Numbered from the stretch's first letter, positions 1 to 6,154 are shown. The stretch is DNA of 6,983 nt from Acidobacteriota bacterium (GCA_021810175.1 JAJZJJ010000151.1:1-6983), one strand, 5' to 3'. Notes: generated by a model not told the origin, from the sequence alone. Numbers and translations are program-made.

Positions 1-3
1 CAT
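1..3 (-). other. Possible start codon of a gene running off the left edge
   Basis: Read on the reverse strand, the stop of the anti-sigma factor gene and an ATG overlap as TAATG (positions 5 to 1). This arrangement is typical of translationally coupled genes, and the pair upstream is already coupled in a similar way. Only the start codon lies inside the window, so no product can be named. By analogy with other partner-switching clusters it could be a STAS-domain anti-anti-sigma factor or another signalling protein, but that is inference. Confidence 0.3.
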
Positions 4-440
4 TACCGATTCTCCTTGTTCAGCCGAATGACCAGTCGAACGAAACTCTTCCCGGGCGGTCCCTGGTGCCACTCCGCCTCGTCCACCAGCGCCTGGATCA
101 GGAACATGCCCATCCCGCGCGGATCTTCCTCGCCGTGCATCTTGCGATCGATGTCCGGCTGGTGCGGCGATGCTCCCACGCCCTTGCCGTCGTCGATCAC
201 CTTCACTTCCAGCCCATCCTTGTTGGTCGAGAGCACGACCGCAACACTTAGCGTGTCGTTGAGCTGGTTGCCGTGCTCGATGGCGTTGATACATGCCTCT
301 GCCACCGCCGTTTTCAGATCCTCGATCCGGTCTTCGCTGAAGCCCATCAGCCCGGCCATGCTGGCCGCCGTGCTCATGGCCACTTTCTCGAATCCCAGTT
401 CCGATGGAAGACTTACCTGTACTGCCGTTCCATTCTTCAT
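3..440 (-). CDS. RsbW/SpoIIAB-like anti-sigma factor, HATPase_c_2 serine kinase (145 aa)
   Basis: This is a cytoplasmic GHKL-fold ATP-binding protein of the RsbW/SpoIIAB type. Such proteins bind a sigma factor or other partner and phosphorylate a STAS-domain antagonist on serine. The N box is visible at residues 48-58 (EACINAIEHGN, with N52 as the expected metal ligand). The G1 box is VIDDGKG at 81-87 and the G2 box is RGMGMFLI at 108-115. The length of 145 residues is normal for a stand-alone member of the family. The ATG at 440-438 was chosen because it begins right at the domain and overlaps the phosphatase stop as ATGA. The frame stays open to 857, but that extension lies inside the phosphatase gene and is low-complexity shadow sequence. 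The adjoining SpoIIE phosphatase would be its functional opponent. The actual partner, whether a sigma factor or a response regulator, is not in the window. Family assignment is firm; kinase activity is inferred from the motifs. Confidence 0.93.
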   Translation of the reverse strand: MKNGTAVQVSLPSELGFEKVAMSTAASMAGLMGFSEDRIEDLKTAVAEACINAIEHGNQLNDTLSVAVVLSTNKDGLEVKVIDDGKGVGASPHQPDIDRKMHGEEDPRGMGMFLIQALVDEAEWHQGPPGKSFVRLVIRLNKENR

Positions 441-1594
441 GGGTGGTTGATCTCCCGCCGGCAGATCGCCAGCGCCGTCATATCGTCTGTTTGTGGTGCG
501 TTGAGGGAAAAAGACCCGAGCGTCTCCCAGAGCTCCTCCAGAATTTGCCCGGCCTCCGCCGTTCTTGTCTCGCGGAACGTCTCCACCAGTCGCTCCTGCC
601 CGAACTCCTCGTCTCCGCGAAACGTTTCCGTCAGTCCATCCGTATAGAGCAGCATCCGCGCGCCGGGTGGCAGCGCCAGCCTCTCGGCCGCGTACTCCAT
701 CCCCGGCAGCATCCCCAGCGGTGGCCCGGAGGCCTCGATCATCTTCACCGTTCCATCCGGCAGCAGCAGCGCCGCGGGGTTGTGCCCCGCGTTGACCACC
801 ACCACTTCCCCGGTCTCCGGTTCCAGCCGCGCCAGGAGCGCCGTCATATAGCGGCACCGCGCCTCCGATCCTTCCTCCCAGTGCTGCTGTCCGAGCCGCG
901 CCGCCATCGCCTCCAGCGCCATCGTATAGCCCGCCATCGAACGCAGCGCCGCTCTAAAACTGGTTGCCACAATCGCTGAAGCCAGCCCTTTGCCCGCCAC
1001 GTCCGCCACCACCAGCAGGTGGCTTCCGTCGGCCAGCGGAACCGTGTCCAGATAGTCGCCGCCCACCTCGTAGCAGGTGGTCGACTGCGCCGCAATCGAG
1101 TAGCCCCGGATCTGCGGCATCGCCTTCGGTAGCAGCGACCGCTGCACCGCCCGCGCCGCGTCCAGATCCTGCTGCACCCGCGCCCACTCCATATCCCGCT
1201 CGTGCAGCGTGGCATTCTCCAGCGCCACCGCCGTCTGCAGCGCCAGACCCTCCAGAAAATCCAGCTCGTACAGCGAAAACGCCCCGCCCTCCGGAGCCGT
1301 CACCACCAACTCCGCCAGCATCTGATTCTCCCGCGAAAACAAGGGAAACCGCGCGCATTGCTCAAATGGCGCCGCCGGAGCGTCTCCATACGCGGCGAGA
1401 AGCTCACCTGTCTCCGGCTTCACGAAGCTCGCCCCGTCAATTTCCAGCTCGCGCACCAGCACGCGCGCCGCCTGCTCCAGCACCTGGCTGACTCTCATAG
1501 TGGAGTGTACCTGGCGCGAGGCTTCCAGCAGCGCCTGCAGACGCGCCACCTGCTGCTCCAGGCTGTCCTGCGGCATAGAAGAAGTCGTATCCAT
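437..1594 (-). CDS. GAF-domain PP2C/SpoIIE-type serine phosphatase, RsbU-like (385 aa)
   Basis: This is probably a cytoplasmic metal-dependent serine phosphatase that dephosphorylates a STAS anti-anti-sigma protein. Residues are counted from the ATG at 1594-1592. An N-terminal coiled stretch (about 10-35) leads into a GAF-like sensor domain (about 30-135). A helical linker (about 136-160) follows, containing the AVQRSLLP motif usual just before SpoIIE domains. The phosphatase domain runs to the end, with metal-binding VGGDYLD at 177-183, DVAGKG at 198-203, NAGHNP at 268-273, YTDGLTE at 317-323 and the terminal QTDD at 368-371. All expected acidic residues are present, so it should be active. 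The start is uncertain: a GTG at 1627-1625 would add 11 residues, and neither start has a strong Shine-Dalgarno sequence. The stop overlaps the anti-sigma gene (ATGA), pointing to coupled translation. The GAF ligand cannot be read from sequence. Confidence 0.93.
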   Translation of the reverse strand: MDTTSSMPQDSLEQQVARLQALLEASRQVHSTMRVSQVLEQAARVLVRELEIDGASFVKPETGELLAAYGDAPAAPFEQCARFPLFSRENQMLAELVVTAPEGGAFSLYELDFLEGLALQTAVALENATLHERDMEWARVQQDLDAARAVQRSLLPKAMPQIRGYSIAAQSTTCYEVGGDYLDTVPLADGSHLLVVADVAGKGLASAIVATSFRAALRSMAGYTMALEAMAARLGQQHWEEGSEARCRYMTALLARLEPETGEVVVVNAGHNPAALLLPDGTVKMIEASGPPLGMLPGMEYAAERLALPPGARMLLYTDGLTETFRGDEEFGQERLVETFRETRTAEAGQILEELWETLGSFSLNAPQTDDMTALAICRREINHP

Positions 1595-1623
1595 AAATGA
1601 AAAGAGTGACCGGGGCCTCTCCG

Positions 1624-1725
1624 TCACTCCATCGCGCCGAGCGCAGACGAGGGGGAATCCATCAGTCGCTCGCAGGCAAATTCACATTTACCCTGCATAG
1701 GAATAGCGGAGAGCGCCAGTTTCAC
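1624..1725 (-). CDS. Weak candidate small ORF (33 aa) upstream of the phosphatase gene
   Basis: A 33-residue frame starts with GTG at 1725-1723. A GGGGTG sequence lies about 8 nt upstream and could serve as a ribosome binding site. Its TGA (1626-1624) overlaps the alternative GTG start of the phosphatase as GTGA. The peptide begins MKLALSAIPM and contains two cysteines (KCEFAC). I recognise no family, and an open frame this short is expected by chance in GC-rich DNA. If real, it would be a leader peptide coupled to phosphatase translation and would favour the GTG start. The 207 bp between the phosphatase ATG and the VWA gene stop otherwise holds no clear terminator or strong promoter that I can see. 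Confidence 0.12.
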   Translation of the reverse strand: MKLALSAIPMQGKCEFACERLMDSPSSALGAME

Positions 1726-1801
1726 CGATAACACCCCGCCTTGGCAAGCGCATGGTGGCTGCCGCCGTTCCATCCCCGCAGTGCCGCTCTTTTCGGAAGG
1801 C

Positions 1802-3754
1802 TTAATTTCCAGGTCCGCCGCTGACCTTCAGCGGGACCTCCAGCGTGCCGATCTGGCCGCTCTTCAGGTCACGGACTCCCACTCGCAGGTACACCAGCCC
1901 CGGCGGCAGATCGATCTGCTGCTCCAGCCGAATCGGGTCGTTTTGCCGGCTCGGCGGCACATTCACCGCCAGCCCCACATCCGTATAGTTCTTCCGAATC
2001 CCTCCCGGAGTATAGGCTACCTGCGTCAGTTCCAGCTCGGAGTGCCATATCCCGTTCGGCAGTACCGTGTGACTCAGCTGGCTCGGTTTGATCCAGTAAT
2101 CCGCGATGTACCGCGTCACCGGAGGCTTCAGCATCGTCGCCAGCGCGCCCGCCGGCCCGGGCGTCACTGGCTCGGTCCGCAACGCCGGCGCCCCCGCCGG
2201 CAGAATCCGCACGTCGAACCGCACCTGCGACAGCGGTATCGACCCGTGCTGCATCGCCGCGATCAGCGGATTCATCCGCCCAGGCACCCACGTCGATACC
2301 TTCGCCGGATTCGCCGCATAATACCCGCGCCGGTATTCCAGCTTGTAGTCTTCACCATTCACCGCCACCCGAATCCGGCGGTAGGCCCCGTCGTAATTCG
2401 GATCGGTCGGCACATACCCAAGCGTGTAGTAGTTCGATCCGTTCGCGATCGCTTCGCCCAGCACCCGCCCCAGTCCGTTCTGGTCATAGAATGCCTCGCC
2501 CCCCGTCTCGCGGGCGATCTCCTCCATGTGGAGATGTCTCCACTGCTGCGACTCCACCTGCAGATCATCGCTCTTGGCCAGCTTGTCTCCCACCGTCGAA
2601 CTATCCAGCAGTCCCGTCTGTGCCCCACCCTGATTGACGGTCCCATTAGCCTGGTTATTCGATGCCAGACTGTTCTGGCTGTTGCTCTTGTTCACGTTCA
2701 GCAGCTGCGGATTCAACACATGATTTTCTGCCATATCGCTGCGATTCGGCTCCAGCCCGCGCGCATCCACCGGATACAGCGCCACCCGCGCGACCGTCAG
2801 CAGTTCCAGTAACCGCTTCAGCTGTCCCCCAAAGTCGGCCATTTCGTCCGCCGTGGCGTCGGAGCCAGCCATAAAACTCTCTGTAGCTGCCGCCGGAAAA
2901 CTCCGCGTCGCTCCGTTCTGCATGCTGAACGGCATCGACCCCGCGAACCAGATCACGTTCTTCCGTCCCGGAATCGTGCTCAGATACCGGCCCAGCTGGC
3001 TGAACGCGTCCATTGTCATCTCCGCCCGCAGGTTCCGCGTAAAGTTCTCCGTCTGCTCCTCGAACTGCGCCATATTCACCTGCGCCATGTACGTCGCACC
3101 CTGGCCCCCGGCCTCGTCGATCATGTCCGTCAGCGTCTGATTCAGCATCGGATCCAGCAGTGGCGACAGCTGCGCGCTGCCCCGTTTCTCCGTCAGCGCC
3201 TTGTGGATCGTCTCCGAATCCGTCGTGAATCCCTGCACCATCCGCAGATGCGTTCCCATCGTAAAAACCGCGACCCGCGTACCCACCGGAATCGTCTTCA
3301 GGTACTGAAGCATTCGCCGCCGCACGTACACCTGATCCGACACCGGCGTATTCAACCCGTCCAGCAGCAGCACGTTCGCCGCCGACGTCACCGCATACCG
3401 CGGCGCGTTGCTGAAGGTGTGCGGAGGCAGATTCACCGGCGCCTTCGCCACTTTCACCGCGTCCGTCGCCCTGTGTTCCTGGAAGAAGCTCACCGTCTGC
3501 GGCCGGCCATCCTCAAAGACGTGGAAGTCCCCTCTCGTCAGCCCCTCCACGGGCTTCTTTCCGCTCTGCACCACCACATCCACCAGAACCAGGTTTGAAT
3601 GCGTGCGGAACAGCGGCACATTGGTACCCGCGGTCGGAGTCTGCGCCTGCTGCCCAGCCTGCGCCCACACCACCGTCCGGCTCTGCACCCAAACCAGCCC
3701 CAGGCTCACCACCGCCACACTGCCCAGGAAAATAGAGACACGTCTCCCGACCAT
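1802..3754 (-). CDS. Exported VWFA-related (acidobacterial type) domain protein (650 aa)
   Basis: This is a secreted or periplasmic protein of the VWFA-related family that is expanded in Acidobacteriota; its molecular role is not established. Residues 1-33 form a Sec signal peptide: basic MVGRR, hydrophobic core at 7-22, probable cleavage after AQA (31-33). The family-typical opening follows at about 54-95 (NLVLVDVVV, then the TRGDFHVFEDG segment). The von Willebrand A fold starts at about 126. Its metal site is not the canonical DxSxS: the strand reads LLLDGLNT (129-136), with leucine and threonine at the serine positions. This substitution looks normal for the family. Residues 343-378 are an asparagine/glutamine-rich, low-complexity loop. 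The A domain closes with YYTLGY (442-447) and YRRGYYA (474-480), the usual family ending, and about 170 further residues, probably beta-rich, complete the protein. The ATG is preceded by GAGGTG at a 5-nt gap, so the start is well supported. It appears to be a single-gene transcript. Confidence 0.92.
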   Translation of the reverse strand: MVGRRVSIFLGSVAVVSLGLVWVQSRTVVWAQAGQQAQTPTAGTNVPLFRTHSNLVLVDVVVQSGKKPVEGLTRGDFHVFEDGRPQTVSFFQEHRATDAVKVAKAPVNLPPHTFSNAPRYAVTSAANVLLLDGLNTPVSDQVYVRRRMLQYLKTIPVGTRVAVFTMGTHLRMVQGFTTDSETIHKALTEKRGSAQLSPLLDPMLNQTLTDMIDEAGGQGATYMAQVNMAQFEEQTENFTRNLRAEMTMDAFSQLGRYLSTIPGRKNVIWFAGSMPFSMQNGATRSFPAAATESFMAGSDATADEMADFGGQLKRLLELLTVARVALYPVDARGLEPNRSDMAENHVLNPQLLNVNKSNSQNSLASNNQANGTVNQGGAQTGLLDSSTVGDKLAKSDDLQVESQQWRHLHMEEIARETGGEAFYDQNGLGRVLGEAIANGSNYYTLGYVPTDPNYDGAYRRIRVAVNGEDYKLEYRRGYYAANPAKVSTWVPGRMNPLIAAMQHGSIPLSQVRFDVRILPAGAPALRTEPVTPGPAGALATMLKPPVTRYIADYWIKPSQLSHTVLPNGIWHSELELTQVAYTPGGIRKNYTDVGLAVNVPPSRQNDPIRLEQQIDLPPGLVYLRVGVRDLKSGQIGTLEVPLKVSGGPGN

Positions 3755-3759
3755 GGAAG

Positions 3760-3765
3760 CACCTC
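3760..3765 (-). promoter_or_regulatory. Ribosome binding site of the VWA gene
   Basis: On the reverse strand the sequence reads GAGGTG, followed by 5 nt and then ATG. This is a good Shine-Dalgarno match at usable spacing and fixes the start of the VWA protein at 3754. Confidence 0.7.
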
Positions 3766-3783
3766 GCTACGCACCGGGCCCCG

Positions 3784-3820
3784 CCTGGCGTCAGGACGCG
3801 CACATGCCCTGTTTCACAGG
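3784..3820. repeat. Short inverted repeats in the VWA gene leader
   Basis: Three small dyads are packed 30-66 bp upstream of the VWA start. CCTG-GCGT-CAGG lies at 3784-3795. GCGTC-AG-GACGC lies at 3788-3799 and is mutually exclusive with the first. CCTGT-TTC-ACAGG lies at 3808-3820. They could form leader-RNA hairpins or be protein-binding sites. Stems are only 4-5 bp, so chance occurrence in GC-rich DNA is quite possible. Confidence 0.3.
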
Positions 3821-3989
3821 CGATCCCATCTTAAGCCCGTTTTCCCAAAATCCGGCCTCGTCATTTTCCGCCGCCTCTCGGCCCGCCCTCTTTGCTTTCA
3901 TCCCATCAAATGCAGCGCTTTGACTCACCAAAACCCTGCCAGCCGGACATCCCCACCGCCCAACCTCGCAACCAACGTTTTCCGGCCTC

Positions 3990-4000
3990 GCATGCCATGC
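3990..4000. repeat. 11-nt perfect palindrome GCATG-C-CATGC
   Basis: A perfect inverted repeat with a single central base lies in the gene-free stretch, about 235 bp upstream of the VWA start and about 100 bp downstream of the peptidase stop. It could be a regulator site. There is no T run, so it does not look like a terminator. A match of this size may be chance. Confidence 0.25.
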
Positions 4001-4099
4001 CTAGCAAATCGCCAGCTTGATTTTAAGAGCTGAAATGATCGCACCTTTGTTACACCGGCGTCTGGTGGTGCTTCACTTCACACGTCCGCTTTCAGGCCG

Positions 4100-5440
4100 C
4101 TATCCATATTGGCGGAAACGGACTTCCATTTCCGCCTTTACCGCGACAGGATGGCCGTGCAGCGTTGCCGGCTTGAACCTGTATTGTTCTGCCGCCTCAA
4201 TGGCCTTCTGGTCGAGCCCCATTCCCAGATGGTGAAGAACGTGAACATCCGCGACATGCCCCTCCGGAGTCACGACAATCTGAAGCAGAACGTTGCCGTT
4301 GTATTTCGCACGGATAGCCCTCCTGGAATACTTCGCCCGTGGCCCCGATATCAGGACCGGAGGCTTGATATCTTTGTTCTTGCCGATGTTATAGACCTTA
4401 CCCACCGTCCCGGCATGGTCTATTGCTGGTTCCTTCACCTGCTTCGCCAGGGCGCAGCCCGTCGCCAGCACACCCGCCAGAAGCAGCGCCACACACCCGC
4501 TCAATCCCGCTCGCACCGCACGGCCGGGAACAGATCGTTTCGCCTTCATAGCCATGATTCGTTTCTCCAGAATGCCGGCGTCGAACATTCCAACAGCAGG
4601 AATACCGACGGAGTGCCTGTTCATCATGCGCGCCGCCAGCCTCAACAGCGACTGCCGGTACGCCTTCCTGCCCACGAGCCTGTCTGCAACCATTGCGTCG
4701 CAAATCATCTCCCGGCTTTGAACGATTTGCCCCTTCACCATCCAGATCACCGGATGAAACGCCGCCAGCACGCTCGCGGCCTCGTAAAACAGATTCTTCG
4801 CATAGTCATGCCGCTCGATGTGTGCCAGCTCGTGCCCCATCGCACTCAGAACATCCTCTTCGGTACCCTGCTCCAGAAAGCCGGAAGGCAAAAGTATGGC
4901 GGGCCGCATCGCTCCGATCGTCGCAACACCGGGCAGCGCGGCTGCCTGCATAATCTCTGCATGCCGCACGGCAAACGAACCGCGCACCCGTTCCCACAAG
5001 GCGCCTGCATCGGCGCTCAGCTCTTCGCGAACACCGGCTCGAACCAGTTTCCTGGCGCCCGCAAACTGCCACGCCAGTCTCGCCGCAAAATAGGCCAGCC
5101 CTCCGAGATACCCAACAAAGATGGACCAGATCAGCCACAGCGGCAAAACCAGTCCTCCTGCCCCTCCCACTGCCCCTCCGCTTGCCCAGCCTGCAATCGC
5201 AACTCCCGCCGTCATGCCATTGCCATGCGAGGCAAACACCAGCGGCAGAATGCCCCGGTACAGCGGCAGAGCGGGCGCAGCGACACTCAGCAGCAATACC
5301 GCCGCCCACACGCGATGCTGCGCGCCAACCCCCAAACGCGACACCAGCCCGCTCGAAACCCACCCGCCTGCCGCGATCAGAGGAATCTCCCAAAGCGCAT
5401 TCAGCGAGTAGGTAGCGACTGCGCATGCCAGGCTATTCAT
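4100..5440 (-). CDS. BlaR1-type M56 membrane metallopeptidase with TonB C-terminal domain (446 aa)
   Basis: This is an inner-membrane zinc peptidase of family M56, expected to sense a signal and trigger removal of the BlaI-type repressor encoded just upstream. Three N-terminal membrane segments are visible (about 12-35, 43-65 and 98-121). A cytoplasmic protease domain follows, with zinc motif HELAH (203-207) and the downstream EMICD (244-248), which supplies the expected third ligand, so it looks catalytically intact. A fourth hydrophobic segment (about 313-332) leads to a TonB C-terminal domain at about 360-446 (motifs YNGNVLLQIVV, YRFKPAT). In staphylococcal BlaR1 this place is taken by a penicillin-binding sensor, which is absent, so beta-lactam sensing should not be assumed. 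The fourth segment ends LATGC, resembling a lipobox. The ATG at 5440 was chosen over an upstream TTG at 5476 because it overlaps the repressor stop by 8 nt and has a purine-rich GAGAAGG beside it. The signal sensed is unknown. Confidence 0.93.
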   Translation of the reverse strand: MNSLACAVATYSLNALWEIPLIAAGGWVSSGLVSRLGVGAQHRVWAAVLLLSVAAPALPLYRGILPLVFASHGNGMTAGVAIAGWASGGAVGGAGGLVLPLWLIWSIFVGYLGGLAYFAARLAWQFAGARKLVRAGVREELSADAGALWERVRGSFAVRHAEIMQAAALPGVATIGAMRPAILLPSGFLEQGTEEDVLSAMGHELAHIERHDYAKNLFYEAASVLAAFHPVIWMVKGQIVQSREMICDAMVADRLVGRKAYRQSLLRLAARMMNRHSVGIPAVGMFDAGILEKRIMAMKAKRSVPGRAVRAGLSGCVALLLAGVLATGCALAKQVKEPAIDHAGTVGKVYNIGKNKDIKPPVLISGPRAKYSRRAIRAKYNGNVLLQIVVTPEGHVADVHVLHHLGMGLDQKAIEAAEQYRFKPATLHGHPVAVKAEMEVRFRQYG

Positions 5441-5825
5441 CCTTCTCTTCCCGCTCTGCTGCCGCCAGTGCGGCAATCTTCTCCGCGTCCAGTTGGCGCG
5501 TCTGGATCAGGCTCATCACCAGCGCCTCTGATGACCCGCCAAACATCCGATCCACAAAATCGCACACCGCCGTTCGCAGCACAGCCTCTTTGGATACAGC
5601 TGCGCAGTATTCAAAAGCGCGCCCTTGCAGCTTCCGCTGCACCTTCCCCTTCTTGTGCAGCGCGTTCAGCACCGTCTGAACCGTCGTGTATGCCAGATCC
5701 CCGGGAACCTCACTCTGCACATGCTGAACGTTGCTGGCTCCATCCCTCCAGAGCACCTGCATCATCAGCAGCTCCAGCGGTGTCAGCCCGAGAGACTCCG
5801 AAGCACTCTTTCTGCGACGACCCAT
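5433..5825 (-). CDS. BlaI/MecI/CopY-family transcriptional repressor (130 aa)
   Basis: This is a winged-helix DNA-binding repressor that, in known systems, represses its own operon as a dimer and is inactivated by proteolysis set off by its M56 partner. The family-typical start LTPLELLMMQVLW is at 14-26. The recognition helix is at about 46-60 (AYTTVQTVLNALHKKG, followed by the wing KVQRKLQGRAFEY at 61-73). The C-terminal dimerisation helices include FVDRMFGGS at 90-98. The length matches the family. The ATG at 5825-5823 has AGGAG at a 5-nt gap. The last 8 nt overlap the peptidase gene, so the two are one operon with coupled translation. A palindrome upstream (5833-5846) may be its binding site. 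Target genes beyond its own operon are unknown; the divergent permease gene is a possible one. The name BlaI reflects family only and does not imply beta-lactam resistance. Confidence 0.95.
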   Translation of the reverse strand: MGRRRKSASESLGLTPLELLMMQVLWRDGASNVQHVQSEVPGDLAYTTVQTVLNALHKKGKVQRKLQGRAFEYCAAVSKEAVLRTAVCDFVDRMFGGSSEALVMSLIQTRQLDAEKIAALAAAEREEKDE

Positions 5826-5830
5826 CTCAT

Positions 5831-5835
5831 CTCCT
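5831..5835 (-). promoter_or_regulatory. Ribosome binding site of the BlaI-type repressor gene
   Basis: AGGAG on the reverse strand ends 5 nt before the ATG at 5825. It partly overlaps the palindrome at 5833-5846, so a protein or RNA structure there could also affect translation. Confidence 0.65.
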
Positions 5836-5846
5836 ATTCAAATAGG
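5833..5846. promoter_or_regulatory. Candidate operator: 14-nt perfect palindrome CCTATT-CA-AATAGG
   Basis: Two perfect 6-nt arms around a 2-nt centre lie 8-21 bp upstream of the repressor start, just downstream of the probable -10. BlaI-family repressors bind dyads over or next to their own promoters, so position and symmetry fit an autoregulatory operator. The sequence differs from the TACA/TGTA-type dyads known from staphylococci. A nearby GTAGTG on the reverse strand (5853-5848) resembles a half-site of that classical kind, so the operator could instead be centred there. Confidence 0.4.
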
Positions 5847-5876
5847 ACACTACTCCGCAGACCGAAATTCTGTCAA
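5847..5876 (-). promoter_or_regulatory. Candidate promoter of the repressor-peptidase operon
   Basis: On the reverse strand a perfect -35 box TTGACA (5876-5871) is followed after 18 bp by the weak -10 candidate TAGTGT (5852-5847), placing transcription start a few bases before the ribosome binding site. The hexamer GAATAG stands directly before the -35 (5882-5877) and again before the ribosome binding site (5839-5834), a direct repeat 43 bp apart. The weak -10 lowers certainty. Confidence 0.4.
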
Positions 5877-6034
5877 CTATTCTTCTAGGAGACGTCGGAT
5901 CACGCTCGGCGAACGACCTCGCAGGTCGCAATCAGGCTGCTCAGCCGGAATCCACACCACGAACTCCGCGAGAGCCAACCGCAATGCATGCCGGTTACCG
6001 TCTCCCATGTGCTCGCACGTTCCAGGCCGGATGG

Positions 6035-6064
6035 TTGACAAGCGTGCGGCCATGGGCGCAGATT
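6035..6064 (+). promoter_or_regulatory. Weak candidate promoter of the ADOP permease gene
   Basis: A perfect TTGACA lies at 6035-6040, but 18 bp on only a poor -10 (CAGATT, 6059-6064) is found. A better-looking TATAGA at 6077-6082 has no -35 at the right distance. Either could direct transcription of the permease; the evidence is limited to these hexamers. Confidence 0.2.
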
Positions 6065-6141
6065 CCCATAGATGGCTATAGAAGGCGGTTGGTCCCACGG
6101 CGGATGGTTACCGCGGGAGCACTGCCGGCCGCAAGGCAGAC

Positions 6142-6149
6142 GGGGAGAG
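6142..6149 (+). promoter_or_regulatory. Ribosome binding site of the ADOP permease gene
   Basis: GGGGAGAG contains GGAG with 7 nt to the ATG at 6155. This decides the start over an in-frame ATG at 6104, which lacks a comparable site and would add 17 residues unlike the family N-terminus. Confidence 0.6.
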
Positions 6150-6154
6150 CCGCG

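Larger units (their letters stand above)
3766..4099. other. Gene-free spacer between the M56 peptidase and VWA genes
   Basis: This 334-bp stretch lies upstream of the VWA gene and downstream of the peptidase gene. The open frames here are short overhangs of antisense frames, and I find no convincing gene. It should carry the VWA promoter and the end of the peptidase transcript. I see no confident -35/-10 pair: the best -10-like hexamer on the reverse strand is TAAAAT (4025-4020), without a matching -35. No GC-rich hairpin followed by a T run was found. It holds several short inverted repeats (listed separately) and a 10-nt direct repeat, tccggcctcg, at 3851-3860 and 3981-3990. Confidence 0.5.
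5877..6154. other. Divergent intergenic region with a doubtful 73-aa frame
   Basis: This spacer separates the repressor operon from the divergent permease gene. One reverse-strand frame (6098-5877, GTG start, 73 codons) begins MGPTAFYSHLWESAPM and ends SVIRRLLEE. It has no recognisable family, only moderate GC at third positions compared with the neighbours, and its stop abuts the TTGACA of the repressor promoter, so I regard it as probably non-coding. A forward frame in the same place is equally unconvincing. The spacer also holds the permease leader: a 9-nt direct repeat cggatggtt (6028-6036 and 6101-6109) and a small dyad CTGCC/GGCAG (6122-6126 and 6135-6139) just before the permease ribosome binding site. 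Confidence 0.4.

Noticed and set aside
441..857. N-terminal extension of the anti-sigma frame
   Set aside because: The extra 139 residues are a Gly/Ala/Arg-rich shadow of the phosphatase gene. The true start at 440 is at the domain boundary and forms an ATGA overlap.
1781..2812. Forward-strand open frame of 343 codons opposite the VWA gene
   Set aside because: Arginine/histidine/proline-rich translation without motifs, wholly antisense to a well-supported gene with a signal peptide and a ribosome binding site.
1802..3754. Non-canonical metal site (DGLNT) as evidence of an inactive or novel VWA protein
   Set aside because: The same kind of substitution is usual in the acidobacterial VWFA-related family as I know it, so it is a family trait rather than a peculiarity of this gene.
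5441..5476. Upstream TTG start for the M56 peptidase
   Set aside because: It would add 12 basic residues and overlap the repressor gene by 44 nt. The ATG at 5440 gives a normal BlaR1-type N-terminus and a short coupling overlap.
4100..5825. Beta-lactam resistance locus
   Set aside because: The operon has the BlaI/BlaR1 plan, but there is no beta-lactamase or penicillin-binding gene and no penicillin-binding sensor domain on the peptidase.
4109..5845. Long forward-strand open frame (578 codons) opposite the peptidase and repressor genes
   Set aside because: Its product is rich in P, R, Q, H and S with no recognisable domain. It lies exactly antisense to two genes with clear family motifs and overlapping start/stop. 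Long antisense frames are expected in GC-rich DNA with this codon bias.
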